A DNA stretch of 64,000 bases. It comes from Bradyrhizobium sp. WSM471. Lineage in GTDB: Bacteria; Pseudomonadota; Alphaproteobacteria; Rhizobiales; Xanthobacteraceae. The first letter of the stretch is position 1. The number at the start of each line of letters is the position of its first letter. Positions 37,701-47,740 of the stretch are shown here, in pieces. The position numbers were made by a program, and so were the translations under genes. The notes beneath the pieces are model-generated. The model was not told the DNA's origin. It worked only from the letters and a program-made list of their open reading frames with translations, and ran no database searches. Location of the stretch: the NCBI RefSeq assembly GCF_000244915.1, contig NZ_CM001442.1, positions 2,046,001-2,110,000 on the forward strand. The letters run 5' to 3'.

Positions 37701-38775
37701 AGGAGAGAAGTGGCTGCTCGGTCGCTTCATGGAAGGTGTGAGCAGATCGGAGGGGCCGGACGTCCTGGCGCGACTGGCGCTTTCGCTCTCGGATGGACAG
37801 CAAACCTGGGAAACCGTCGATGCCGCCGGACCTGCGGTTGCCCGGGCGTACTGGCAGCAGATCGAAGACCACTCCATTCCCGAGAGCGCTGATCCGTTGT
37901 TCGTGATCGACAAGCTTCTGGCTGTTGACCGCGGCGGCACAGCGCTGGCGTGGATCGGCGGGCATGAAACGCTCACTGTGCCTGCTGCTCTCGTTGTTGC
38001 AGTCCTGCGCCATCCATCGACCATCGCTGGGGGGAGTCAAGATGGTGACGGGATGTTCCAGTATTACGTCGTGCAACTGTTCGAACGACTTGACGCTGAT
38101 CCTGCTGCTACGCCTCAGGAGCTCGCGGGACTGGAATGGATTTACTATTCCCTGCTGGAGCATTCGCAACGTCCAGCGAAGGTGTTCGAGGCGGCCCTGG
38201 CGACGGAGCCGCGTCTATTCATGGACCTGATCGCGCGTGCATACGTTCCGGACGGCGAGGTCGCGCCTGCGGAAATTTCTGAGCAGGACAAGACGGTCGC
38301 AACACAGGCGTGGCGCGTGCTGTCGAGTTGGGCGACCGTTCCCGGCACAACGGTCAATGGCGACATCGATGTTGGCAGTTTGCAAACCTGGGTGGACGAG
38401 GTTCGCAAGATCGCCCAACAGAAGCGCCTTGGACCGATCACGGAAGATAAGATCGGAGCTATCCTGTCGGCGGCTCCCCGGCGGGATGGTTTGCCATGGC
38501 CGCCGCCCGCCGTCCGGCAGATTCTTGAGACTTCGAGGAGCGACGCCTTGGAAGACGGCTTTTACTCGGCTCTGCGTAACAGACGCGGCGCGACCATGCG
38601 ACGGGCGAACGATGGCGGAGAGCAGGAGCGCGATTTGGTGGCGATGTACCGGGCTGACGCAAAGTCGGCGGGCGCCGCCAACGTGAGAACGCGCGCGCTG
38701 CTTAATAGGATCGCCGATAGCTACAAGGATCAGGCGGATGACGAGGATCAGGGTGCCGACCGACGAGACTGGTAG
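34762..38775 (+). CDS. 1337-residue HTH/nuclease-like/helical-repeat protein, probable defence gene
   Basis: Residues about 10-60 form an Xre-type HTH (LSAQSIRDVALAAQVSPWVI, then SDFERGQ). Residues about 90-190 have a nuclease-like pattern: FPGWDGV near 139, VWEIGAQR near 160, and KGKADEDYEKR, compatible with the Asp/Glu/Lys of a PD-(D/E)xK site. A following alpha/beta region resembles a STAND-like core (GLLLADRDEEATRLRRWL) but shows no Walker A motif. The last 700 residues are helical repeats. Nuclease-core-helical sensor is the plan of many anti-phage STAND proteins, so a defence role is likely; this is inference. The ATG is chosen to begin the HTH domain. Confidence 0.7.
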   Translation: MTKASAITPRNLRAARALSAQSIRDVALAAQVSPWVISDFERGQRNSLGEHAEAVGEAMAKFGVSFQADGTISVAAPSAPALSVGSPFRWIEAQDLAVWAGTRDGQEGLPELISRLILATVGPSAQFRFPAGDSIVFPGWDGVCNVEIGKDNVPNGVSVWEIGAQRTDIKGKADEDYEKRSTGPTTIQRADSTFVFVTPHRWPAKLAWVQEKEAVLPPVWRKVSAIDGDDLVHWLDLCPGVSQWLASRIGKRRPGTRDLRQAFEEWSLATDPPMSAGLLLADRDEEATRLRRWLVGSPSVESVQAESVDEAVAFLGAVVEPLPTAYRMFWEGRFLVAGSTEAARALADLSAKVVVVLEEGDSGLAASLVRSGHHVFVALGSEALRSDKIVQLPRPWRLTVERELGLMGVDQYKAQGLAKECGRSLAVLRRLMPAGPDRMPSWAASPVSSALLAAMLAGAWDVAHPVDRDVLERLSGRTYDELEAELAPWAGVLDSPLRRAGSAWKLASLRDSWFLLAGHLTARHLDLLSDAFLEVLSADNPDFDADPADKWKLQLGPPKLASGLLRNGLTEAMIALAVFPERAGAVRDAKSRTEAAVRALLQGADERKWWSLSHDFRGLAEASPEAFLDCLERALDADPSPIASLFRSDEGFLYDRTEYLADLMWALEILAWSPDYLGRVAFALSRLAEMDPGGSWGNRPDATLKRVLLPWRPQTFASAAERLEVLDAIVARHPGVGWDLLIALAPADFASEQGAAFPRWRDFSAGDQAQTLTRDAVLRNYADIGQRLLAAAGNTPERWVELLDRWHGFDEEWRANAEAMLVGVTVGFSPDERIELHEALRRMIGRHEQAVQAPWSLKSDALRPLKALLAQLEPTDPVVRHAYLFGGATFTFRGDRSWRDVEEEINSKRSVAAEQILATASAEAVIAMAGQVRQPRILGEALASAVASDPIKDSLLEAALPVSKLREFVRGFLFGLVRLRGEKWLLGRFMEGVSRSEGPDVLARLALSLSDGQQTWETVDAAGPAVARAYWQQIEDHSIPESADPLFVIDKLLAVDRGGTALAWIGGHETLTVPAALVVAVLRHPSTIAGGSQDGDGMFQYYVVQLFERLDADPAATPQELAGLEWIYYSLLEHSQRPAKVFEAALATEPRLFMDLIARAYVPDGEVAPAEISEQDKTVATQAWRVLSSWATVPGTTVNGDIDVGSLQTWVDEVRKIAQQKRLGPITEDKIGAILSAAPRRDGLPWPPPAVRQILETSRSDALEDGFYSALRNRRGATMRRANDGGEQERDLVAMYRADAKSAGAANVRTRALLNRIADSYKDQADDEDQGADRRDW

Positions 38776-38949
38776 CGCCTTTGCTGGTTCGGCAAGTTGT
38801 TGCGGTGGGGAAGAAGCCTGCTGTCGTCGGCGGAAACGCGCCTCTGGACGACAAGACACCGGGAACCGAAGTGAGGGGGCCGAAGGGGAGGCGTCCGCCA
38901 CCTGGCGGACGTCCCTGAAGGACTAGCTTTCGGCTGCTGCGGGAAGGTC

Positions 38950-39315
38950 TCAGCTTGGGTCGTTGCCGCCGACGTACTCGGTGACGGCCTCCTCGGACTG
39001 CCTGGCCCAGGAGCCCGTCGGGTTCGCGCGGTCCAGCAGCTCGCGGGCGACCGCGTCCAGGTCCGCCGCCTGCAGCGCCGCCATCTGGAACGCGTCGCGC
39101 GTGGCGAACTCGTCATCGGAGACCTCGTCGTCGAGGAGGATGAGCGGCTCGTCGGGATTGCGCAGGCAAAAGTGGCGCCAGTTCTCGAACCCGCACAGTT
39201 TGGCCGCGAGCTCCAGGCAGACCGTGTGCTTGAGCTCGACGCCGAGCCCGCTCAGCACCTTACGCAGTCGCTTTGCCATGCCCCTCATGCACTCTTCGGT
39301 CATCGTGACGATCAT
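38950..39315 (-). CDS. small glyoxalase-superfamily-type protein
   Basis: A 121-residue protein with GMAKRLRKVLSGLGVELKHT and LAAKLCGFENWRHF, the pattern of short proteins often named glyoxalase superfamily and found near integrase/transposition genes. The C-terminal half is acidic. It follows the rve-like gene by 12 bp on the same strand, so it probably belongs to the same transposition-linked module. Function unknown. Confidence 0.6.
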   Translation of the reverse strand: MIVTMTEECMRGMAKRLRKVLSGLGVELKHTVCLELAAKLCGFENWRHFCLRNPDEPLILLDDEVSDDEFATRDAFQMAALQAADLDAVARELLDRANPTGSWARQSEEAVTEYVGGNDPS

Positions 39316-39327
39316 CGTGTACTCCTC

Positions 39328-39792
39328 TTACTGGTCGATGTCAGGGAAGGTGCGGGCAGCGAGCGAGTAGGACTCGCGCCAGCGCTCGATCTGGTGGCCA
39401 AGGTCCATGAGCGTCGTGAGCGGCTTGTTCTGGAGGTGAGCGCCGAGATCGCGTAGGACCGCATTCGCGAGAGCGCTCGTAGCGGGCGGCGAGCCGTAGA
39501 CGAGCGGGATGCCATGGCGGTCGGCCCAGGTCAGGAAGGGGAAGAAGGCGTGGTCGTGGATATAGTCGAGCCAGATAGCCTCGGGACGGTCGAACGACCT
39601 GACGAGCTGATCCAATCCGTCGGTGACCGCTCCGGAGAGCTCGGATGAAACGGTCGCGCTCAGCGGGCGGCGTGTGTGGACGTCGATCACCAGCGTGACA
39701 ATCGGACGGCCGTCCAGGTCGAGCATTGCGATATCGATGGCCCAGGCCTGGTTTCTCCGCGTGGCCTGGCGGATGCTGATGAACTTGTTCAT
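39328..39792 (-). CDS. rve (DDE integrase)-like protein lacking the third acidic residue
   Basis: A 154-residue protein with the first half of an integrase core: AWAIDIAMLDLDGRPIVTLV supplies the first Asp and IWLDYIHDHAFFPFLTWAD the second. Where a Glu is expected downstream, the sequence is ALANAVLRDLG, so the DDE triad is incomplete. It starts with a 4-bp overlap (ATGA) with the preceding gene. It could be a catalytically inactive transposition accessory or the remnant of a larger transposase. Confidence 0.65.
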   Translation of the reverse strand: MNKFISIRQATRRNQAWAIDIAMLDLDGRPIVTLVIDVHTRRPLSATVSSELSGAVTDGLDQLVRSFDRPEAIWLDYIHDHAFFPFLTWADRHGIPLVYGSPPATSALANAVLRDLGAHLQNKPLTTLMDLGHQIERWRESYSLAARTFPDIDQ

Positions 39793-40976
39793 GTCGTGGC
39801 TCCAGCTTTGCCTTTTTGATTGAGATGACATCTGGACGCAGCCTGCCGGCCGTCGCGCTCGGCGAGCGCGATCCCGAAGCGTTCGAGCGCATTCCAGACC
39901 GACGTCTTGCTGGTCTTCGCGCCGCGACTGGTGAGCGCTTCGTGCACCTCGGCCAGCTTGATGGTCGGGCGCCTGGCGAAGAGCTCCCGGAGGAAGTCTT
40001 CCTGCGCGTCGAGCTTGGAGCGGTAGCCGTGCTTCCGCTCGGCGACCGCTCCAGTCTTGCGCCAGACCTCCACCCAGAGCTTGGCCTTCCGGTAGGGCAG
40101 TCGCATCGCCTCGGCGGTGGCCTTGGGGCCGGCACCGGCCGCGACGGCTGCGAGGAACCTGGTGCGGACGGTCTCGGGCGTTTCGGCGAGCGATGCGTTC
40201 TTCGCGGCGGTATCGTCGAGGAGCTTGTCGAGCAGCGGCTCGACGGCAAGGCGCAGGTATCCGAAGTCGCGGTTCGCCTGCAGCGCGATCTCCGGATGGA
40301 CGCCGTTCGAGCGCAGCCAGGTCGGCACTCGGCGGGCGTGCATCCCGCTGCGGCGCGCGATCTCGGCCACGAACATGTAGACGCCGGCGAGTGCGTGGAC
40401 CTCGATGCTGGCGTACGGCGTGTAGCCGGGGCCGCGCTGCGCCAGCAGATCCGGCCTGGAGCCGGCGAGCCGGGACAGGAAGGCGACATTGACGTGTAGG
40501 ATCTCTGCGGCGGTCGACTGCGCGATCCACTCGGGAGGCGTGGAGGCGGAGGGATCTTCGTGCAGATGGCAGGCGACGCCTGCCACGAAGGCATTGATGT
40601 CCTCCACCGCGAGACTGACGCGGATGTTGCGACGCTTGGTGCCTTTGTCGAAAACTCCGGCGTCGCCGGCGACGATGGCCGAGACGATCGCCGCCCAGGG
40701 CGTTTCGCCAGTGCCGATGGCGCGGGCCGCGACGGCGATCGAGCGGCAATTGTCGCCGGCGGGGCGCGCGGCGGACCAAACCTTCTCCATGAGATCGTCG
40801 ATCGACGACTTGCTGTAGGCGACGAAGCCGGCGACCAGGCCGCAGACCGGTCCGTCCAGTCGACGGATCAGGCCGCGCTCGGCGAGGCTCGGCAGCACGG
40901 TCGGCGGGAGCCCGAGCAGGCCGGCCGCGACGCTCTCGCTGGCGGCGTCCTTCAGCTGCAGCAGCAGCGGCATGAC
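39789..40976 (-). pseudogene. TniQ-like protein fused to a transposase HTH, 5' end lost at IS21
   Basis: About 394 codons remain, running up to the IS21 terminus; the annotated ATG 6 bp beyond the edge lies inside the IS. The first 230 residues resemble the C-terminal part of TniQ/TnsD-type target-selection proteins (LLGLPPTVLPSLAERGLIRR, VNVAFLSRLAGSRPDLLAQR), but the N-terminal TniQ domain is absent. The last 80 residues form a transposase-type HTH (DFLRELFARRPTIKLAEVHE, then ALERFGI). The TniQ relation is a moderate call; truncation by the IS is well supported by the coincidence of edges. Confidence 0.55.
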
Positions 40977-41004
40977 TGTCATTCGGCCTGCAATATTGAC
41001 CCCC
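40977..41004. repeat. left terminal inverted repeat of the IS21 element
   Basis: Begins TGTCATTCGG; pairs with the right terminal repeat at 43428-43455 with five mismatches in 28 positions. Confidence 0.85.
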
Positions 41005-41090
41005 TAAGCCGGGGGATCGGCGTCCAAAATTGACCCCCTACAGGTTGGTCTGTTGCGCTGCCTGCTTCGTAACAAAGCAGGTGGTGGGGG

Positions 41091-42590
41091 ATGCTGATCG
41101 TGGAGACGATTGCCCGGATCCGGCGCGAGCACTTCATCAAGGGCAAGACGATCAAGGAGATCGCCCGTGACCTGAAGGTGTCGCGGAACACGGTTCGGAA
41201 GGTGCTGAGGTCGGGAGAGACCTCCTTCGAGTACGAACGGCAGGTGCAGCCGCGGCCAAAGCTCGGACAATGGGCAGTCGAACTTGACGGGCTGCTTGCG
41301 TCGAACGTGACTAAATCCGCTCGTGAACAGTTGACGCTGATCCGGATCTTCGAAGAGTTGCGCGGCCGCGGCTATGACGGCGGTTACGATGCGGTGCGGC
41401 GTTACGCCAGGCGCTGGAGCAAAGAACGCGGGCAACCGACCGCAGCCGCTTATGTTCCGCTGAGCTTTGCCCCAGGCGAAGCCTACCAGTTCGACTGGAG
41501 CCACGAGGTGGTCTTGCTGAGCGGCACCACGGTGATGGTGAAGGCCGCCCATGTCCGGCTCTGTCACAGCCGCATGCTGTTCGTGCGAGCCTATCCGCGG
41601 GAGACGCAGGAGATGGTGTTCGATGCCCACGACCGGGCGTTCGCCCTGTTCAAAGGCACCTGCACTCGCGGCATCTACGACAACATGAAGACCGCGGTAG
41701 AGACGATTTTCGTCGGTAAAGGGCGTCTCTACAATCGCCGCTTCTTGCAGATGTGCAGCCACTATCTGGTCGATCCGGTCGCCTGCACGCCAGCGTCGGG
41801 CTGGGAGAAGGGGCAGGTCGAGAACCAGGTTGGGCTGGTCAGGGAACGCTTCTTCACGCCGCGGCTGCGGTTCAAAAACCTCGACGAGTTAAACGCCTGG
41901 CTGCTCGACAAATGCATCGCCTACGCCAAGGCTCATCGCCATCCGGAGTTGGTTGATCAGACGATCTGGGACGTGTTCGAAGCCGAACGCCCCAAGCTCG
42001 TTCCCTATGCCGGCCGCTTCGACGGCTTCCATGCCGTGACGGCGTCGGTCTCGAGGACCTGCCTGGTGCGCTTCGACAACAACAAGTACTCGGTCGCAGC
42101 CAGCGCAGTCGGACGACCGGTCGAGGTTCAAGCCTATGCCGATCGCATCGTGATCCGTCAGGATGGACGCATCGTTGCCGAGCACCCGCGATCCTTTAGT
42201 CGCGGCGATACCGTCTACGACCCCTGGCATTATGTGCCGGTGCTCGTCCGCAAACCCGGCGCCTTGCGCAACGGTGCTCCCTTCAAGGACTGGGTGCTGC
42301 CGGCCGCGATCGAGCGGATCCGGCGCAAGCTTGCCAGCACCGACGATGGCAATCGGCAGATGGTCGATATCCTCAACGCGGTGCTGACTGACGGTCTCCC
42401 CGCGGTGGAAGCGGCCTGTGCCGAAGCGCTCAGTCACAGCGTCCATTCCGCAGATGTCGTTCTCAATATCCTGGCCCGTCAACGTGAACTCGCCCCACCG
42501 GCCAACATCATGACGCCGGCCGCACTGACGCTCCGTCATGCACCGATCGCCGATTGTGCCCGCTACGACAACCTCCGGAGGACCATCTGA
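41091..42590 (+). CDS. istA: IS21 transposase IstA
   Basis: A 499-residue DDE transposase. The N-terminal HTH is [20 protein letters not shown]. Catalytic residues lie in [12 protein letters not shown] (Asp), [11 protein letters not shown] (Asp) and [16 protein letters not shown] (Glu). It appears intact. The stop overlaps the istB start (TGATG), the usual translational coupling of IS21. Confidence 0.95.
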   Translation: MLIVETIARIRREHFIKGKTIKEIARDLKVSRNTVRKVLRSGETSFEYERQVQPRPKLGQWAVELDGLLASNVTKSAREQLTLIRIFEELRGRGYDGGYDAVRRYARRWSKERGQPTAAAYVPLSFAPGEAYQFDWSHEVVLLSGTTVMVKAAHVRLCHSRMLFVRAYPRETQEMVFDAHDRAFALFKGTCTRGIYDNMKTAVETIFVGKGRLYNRRFLQMCSHYLVDPVACTPASGWEKGQVENQVGLVRERFFTPRLRFKNLDELNAWLLDKCIAYAKAHRHPELVDQTIWDVFEAERPKLVPYAGRFDGFHAVTASVSRTCLVRFDNNKYSVAASAVGRPVEVQAYADRIVIRQDGRIVAEHPRSFSRGDTVYDPWHYVPVLVRKPGALRNGAPFKDWVLPAAIERIRRKLASTDDGNRQMVDILNAVLTDGLPAVEAACAEALSHSVHSADVVLNILARQRELAPPANIMTPAALTLRHAPIADCARYDNLRRTI

Positions 42591-43453
42591 TGGAACGAAC
42601 CCAAATCTTCGACCTCATGGGCGAACTCAAGCTCTATGGCATGAAGGCGGCCTTCGACGAGATCATGGCGACCGCTGTCAAACGCCAGCACGAACCTCAG
42701 CGCATTGTCGGCGACCTGCTCAACGCCGAGATCAATGAGAAGCAAGCCAGGTCGATCAAATACCAGCTCACCATTGCCAAGCTGCCACTTGCCAAGGACA
42801 TCGCGGACTTCCAGTTCGATGGCACGCCAATCAATCAGACTCTCGTCAATGACCTAGCCGGCGGCGGCTTCATCGCCCAGCAACGCAACGTCGTACTGGT
42901 TGGCGGCACCGGCACAGGCAAAACCCACCTGGCCATTGCCATCGCCAGAAGCTGCATCCGATCCGGTGCTCGCGGCCGCTTCTTCAACGTAGTCGACCTC
43001 GTCAATCGCCTCGAGACCGAGACCCGCAACGGACGGCAAGGACGGCTCGCCGAGCATCTGACCCGGATGGACTTCATCGTGCTGGACGAACTCGGCTATT
43101 TGCCCTTCGCCCAGTCGGGTGGCCAGCTTCTGTTCCACCTCGTCAGCCGGCTCTATGAGCGCGCCTCCGTCATCGTGACGACAAATCTCGCCTTCGGCGA
43201 ATGGCCGAGTGTGTTCGGCGACGCCAAGATGACCACCGCGCTGCTCGACCGGTTGACCCATCACTGTGACATCGTCGAGACCGGCAACGACAGCTGGCGG
43301 TTCAAAAGCCGAGACGACGATCACGCCACCCGCGCTCGTCTCGCCTCCGCTATCCCGGCCAGCTCCGACGAGACGAGCGCTACCAGCAAACAACGCCGCA
43401 CAAAGGGGTCAAAATTGGACGCCGATGAGGGGTCAAAGTTGCAAGCCGATTGA
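42590..43453 (+). CDS. istB: IS21 helper ATPase IstB
   Basis: A 287-residue AAA+ protein with Walker [17 protein letters not shown] and Walker [15 protein letters not shown]. The ribosome-binding site CCGGAGG is inside the end of istA. The C-terminal 18 residues are translated from the right inverted repeats (SKLDADEG and SKLQAD), normal for compact IS21 elements. It appears intact. Confidence 0.95.
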   Translation: MERTQIFDLMGELKLYGMKAAFDEIMATAVKRQHEPQRIVGDLLNAEINEKQARSIKYQLTIAKLPLAKDIADFQFDGTPINQTLVNDLAGGGFIAQQRNVVLVGGTGTGKTHLAIAIARSCIRSGARGRFFNVVDLVNRLETETRNGRQGRLAEHLTRMDFIVLDELGYLPFAQSGGQLLFHLVSRLYERASVIVTTNLAFGEWPSVFGDAKMTTALLDRLTHHCDIVETGNDSWRFKSRDDDHATRARLASAIPASSDETSATSKQRRTKGSKLDADEGSKLQAD

Positions 43454-43455
43454 CA
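43428..43455. repeat. right terminal inverted repeat of the IS21 element
   Basis: Inverted copy of the left end; the outermost bases read CCGATTGACA on the plus strand. The istB stop codon lies within it. Confidence 0.85.
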
Positions 43456-46400
43456 CTTGACCGCCGTCTGCGCGAGTGATGGAGGGGTGCGCGCGACTTC
43501 CATTGCTGATGTGGCGGCGCGTCTGTTTGGAGACGAGACGAAAACGGACGCCGTCCGTGGGCTGATGTTGGTTCGGGCTCTGCCAGAGAGCAAGAGCGAC
43601 GAATTCCGGACGAGACTGCCGGAGGGTGTGCCTTCCTTTAGGTTTCACGGCTTCATCAGAAATGTGGAAGGGCTTTTCGGATCGATCCGACCGGTCGAGG
43701 GCGGAATCGAGGTCGACGACTTGACGATGGAGCGAGGCGTCTCGCATGGCGACAAGGTCGGGGACGAGGCGAGAGGCCGTCGACTGTTTGAGCTCCTGTA
43801 TTGCGAAGCTTGCGGGGAGCTTCTCATTGGAGGACAGCGCGGCGACAAGGACTCCCGCGCCGTCGTCGAAATGTTGCCGTCCGCGGCGGATCTCGAGAAC
43901 ATTCCCGAGAAGGGCGTGTCCGAATACTACGACAGGATGCTATTCGATCAGTTCGCGGTCTTCTGGCCGCGGCGGAACGATTGGAAGGGCTCCGAGAAAA
44001 AGTTCGATTCCTGGGAGCACGCTTCTCTCGATCCCAACACCGGCGTGGCGACAATCGGCGCCAATGTGCCTCCGGGTCACATTGGCGGTCATCTCTATTT
44101 CCAGACCGACGCCGCGGTGACGGTGAGGAAGCGAGTGGCGTTTCCGAAGACTGCCCAGCCGTTCTGCTGTCCGAAGTGCTCGACCGACTACTCGAACCGG
44201 CCACGGGAGAGCAGGTCGCGCTCCCCGATCAGGGCCTTCCGGACCGGCGTCGGAAAAGCATCCCAGATGGTCGCGACGGAGATGTTCGAACTCCTTCACG
44301 CCATTGGCGCAGATCCAAAGAGCATCGTTTTTAGCGACAGCCGTCAAGACGCCGCAAATCAGTCGCTCGAGATCGAGCGACTGCATCTTCGCGACCTGCG
44401 GCGCGAAATCCTCGTCTCCGTCGCTAGAGCTGTCTTGAGAGAGGCGGAAGCCACGTACCTGACCGAAGATCAGAAGATCGCGATGATTCAGGAGAGGGCG
44501 AAGACCGACGCGGGCGGCGTCGCCGCTATGATAGAAGCCTGGAATAGGAACTCCGGCGGCGGCGCGGTCAGCGTGCCTACCCGGAAAGTTCGTCTCGATC
44601 ATCTGCTGCAATTCTCGGTCAACAGCACGAACGTCTCCCGCATCACCTCCGAGCTCGTCCGGCTGGGCATCCATCCCTTCGACGAGTTTGGAAGGAAGCG
44701 ATTCAACAAGCATCCCTGGTGGCAGGCGTTCAGCGAGATCGCGGGAGAGGTGACGTTCTCGAATGCGTTGACGCCTGTTCTGCGGGGCGAACTGTCGCAA
44801 GAGATCATGAAGAGCCAGACGGAGCTCATTGAGGACGTGATCTTTGCGAACAGCTTCTTCGCGATCGAGGAAACTGGCTTGGCATATCCGTCGCTCTCGG
44901 CGGCTGAGGGCGCTGCGGCGGACGAGATGGACGCCTGGTTGCGCGTCTTCGCCAGCGGAGGCAGGGTCCAAGAAGGGGAGTATTACGACCCGACTGACAC
45001 GAAGCAATGGCATTCGGCTCAGGAGGTGCAGGAGTCGAATAAGGTGCGCCGTTTCGCCGACAATATTTTCGGCACGCAATGGCAGATTGGCCTCGATGAC
45101 GTGCTGAAGCGTCTGACCGCCGAAAACCAGTATGGCGGCACGATTCAGGTTGGGAAGCTCTATCTGAAGATTGCCCGGCCGGACGATCCCTATTGGCGCT
45201 GCACAGCATGCGAACGCGTTCATATGCATCGTGGCGTCGGCCGATGCACACGTTGCTATATGCCGCTGCAGGCGGAGCGGACCGGTCCGGTCCAAGATCT
45301 GTGGAACTCGAACTTTCTGGGGCGCCGCATCGTCCGCGGGCACGATCAGAACACCCCTCGTTTCAGGTTGAAGTGCGAGGAACTGAGCGGTCAGACTGAC
45401 GACTTTTCGGATCGGCTGAGGCGGTACAAGGACATTTTCGTCGGCCAAGACAATGTGGTCGGGCAGCACGCGCAGGAAATCGACATGCTGTCCGTGACCA
45501 CGACCATGGAGGTGGGCATCGATATCGGTTCGCTGCAGACTGTTTATCAGGCGAACATGCCTCCGCAGCGTTTCAACTATCAGCAACGCGTAGGCCGTGC
45601 TGGCCGCCGAGGGCAGGCGTTCTCGTTCGTCACCACTTTTTGTCGCGGACGCAGCCACGACGCATTTTACTTCCGTCATCCAGAATCCATCACCGGAGAT
45701 CCGCCGCCGGCGCCTTTTCTGGCCGTGGATCACAATCCGATCCCGCTGCGCCTTTTGCGAAAGGTTTGGCTGAGAGCCGCGTTCGCACTCGTGCGCGACG
45801 AATGCATCTCGCATGGTCTTCCCTACCCCGGGGACGGGCTTACGCCACCGGACGTCCATGGAGAATACGTTCCGACGGACGAATTCTATGACACGGGATC
45901 CGCTTGGCCGGACAGGCTCCGCAAGGCGCTGGAAGACACTGATGACGTCCGGCAACGTTTTATCACTACGGCGATCTTGAAGCCTGAGCAGCGTCAGCAA
46001 CTGCTCGACATGTCCAGGCCGGCGGTTCTCATGAGCGAGGTCATGGCGTTGGCTGCGCAGAAGCCGCGCGTACGCGGTGGATTGGCCCAGTTCCTGGCGG
46101 AACAGGGGCTGCTTCCGATGTATGGCATGCCGACGCGCGTCCGGAATCTCTATCTTGGTGCCAGGCGCGAGCCCGGCGTCTTTCCTGAGGAGTACGATTG
46201 GAGCGTCATGGATCGCGACTTGGAGATGGCGATCTATGAGTTCGCGCCCGGCGCAGTCCTCGTCAAGGACAAGGCGCGACATCGTGTCATCGGATTCACT
46301 GGGCCGCTCTCTGACCCGGAGCGCCGCGGTAAGGAGATCGTCGTGGACCCGCCGAAGTCCGACTGGTTCGGAGAGGCTACCCATGTCGCCTGGTGCGGAG

Positions 46401-47740
46401 CATGTGGCGCGGCAAGTCACACGGTTGACCGCCCGGGCGCGCCCATTCGTTGCGGAGACTGCGGCGCGGACGTACCCGAGGACGCCTTCAACTACTATGT
46501 CTCGCCCAGTGCATTTCGGACCGACTTCCGGCCGACGTCCAAGGACGTTGAAACTCCTGGTCAGATGGCGATCAGGACCGTCGCCACGATTCAGCATGAT
46601 GGCGTGCCGAAGAGCGTCGGCAGCCTGACTGTGCACGCCGGAGCCGGCACGACGATCATGAACCTCAACAGCGGCGTCGAGGACGAGAACGGCCAAGCCC
46701 GGTTCTTCGGGGCCGACGTCGTCACCGACAATGATGTCTTAGGCTGGAAGAACGTGACATTGCCCGAGCAGGCTGTCGACCCGGGCATCGAAAGGATCGC
46801 GGGCAACGGAAGATGGACGTTGACGGCGCCTGTCGCGATGAGGTTCGGGCTGCTTGCACGTAAGGAGACGGACGCGCTGTTCCTCGAGACTACTGCCTTC
46901 AATCGGCGCCTGAATTTGGATCTCGTAGCGCGCCGGGGTGTGCGGTCCAGGATCGGCGCCAGGTCCGCGGCGATCAGTGCGACGCACCTCCTTGTGCAGA
47001 AGGCCGCGCTCGTGCTCGACGTGGCTCCGGACGAGTTCGAGGCGTTGGAGCCTCGGCTGCGAGGCGATAGCCCGATGCTTCAGATCGCCGACACCCTGAT
47101 CAACGGATCCGGCCTCTGCCGGCGTCTTGGAGAAGCCGGGAGCGACGGTCGCCCCGAGATCGCGCGGCTGCTCGATGAGGTCGTAAACGACCGCGGGCGG
47201 TGGCCGTTGAGGGACTTCCTTGAGGAAAAGCACGCCTCGCGCTGCACGACCTCCTGCTACGGATGCGTGCAGCAGTATCAGAACCGGCGATACCATCCGC
47301 TGCTCGACTGGCGGCTGGCGATTTCCTACCTGCGAGCAATGATCGACCCGCATTACGCATGCGGTCTCGATGGAAACTTCGAAGCTTATCCGGAACTCCG
47401 AGGCTGGCTCGAGAAGGCTCATTCGCTGGCACAGGCGGTAGTGTCCATGCGGCCCAGGACGCTGCGGTATGAACGTGTCGGCTCTGGCGGCCGTCTGCCC
47501 TGCGTCGAAGAGCGGATCGTCGACGGCCGCGTGGAAAGGCGCTACGCGGTCGTCCACCCCCTGTGGAGGCTCGATCAAACGTCTGTCCGGGAGCTCGGAA
47601 TCGAACCGAGCGGCAATCCGTTGTGCTTCGTCGACACGTTCGACTTGGAGCGTCGGCCGCTGAACGCACTCAGGTTCGCTGCAACTCGTCCCGAAGACAA
47701 CGCATTGATGCGCCGTGCCGCTCCCGGGGCTCAGCCATGA
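43456..47740 (+). pseudogene. DruE/MrfA-type DUF1998 helicase, N-terminal ATPase half lost
   Basis: 1427 codons of a very large SF2 helicase remain. Visible parts: SFRFHGFIRNVEGLFGS and a first Cys pair YCEACGEL; IVFSDSRQDAANQ; helicase motifs V/VI in EVGIDIGSL and QQRVGRAGRRGQ (residue about 710); further Cys clusters (WRCTACERV, WCGACGAAS, IRCGDCGAD); and the C-terminal DUF1998 signature TTSCYGCVQQYQNRRYH near residue 1260. The N-terminal Walker A and DEAH box are missing, and the frame opens exactly at the IS21 edge. An intact relative would be about 1900-2000 residues, like Druantia DruE. No other druantia gene is evident. ATPase activity should be lost. Confidence 0.75.

Larger units (their letters stand above)
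40977..43455. mobile_element. IS21-family insertion sequence
   Basis: A 2,479-bp element with istA and istB. The 28-bp terminal inverted repeats begin TGTCATTCGGCCTGCAATAT (left) and TGTCAATCGGCTTGCAACTT (right, inverted), 23 of 28 matching. A second copy of the CGGCGTCCAA/TTGACCCC motif follows inside each end, the multiple-repeat pattern of IS21. No direct repeat flanks it (left flank ends GCATGAC, right flank begins CTTGACC), so the neighbouring DNA was probably deleted after insertion. Confidence 0.9.

Noticed and set aside
43940..46696. 918-residue open frame on the minus strand
   Set aside because: It lies opposite the helicase, has a biased composition of a high-GC shadow frame and no recognisable motif.
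28005..47740. DISARM system (PLD plus DUF1998 helicase)
   Set aside because: The PLD gene is 15 kb from the helicase, and no separate DrmB or methylase gene is present.
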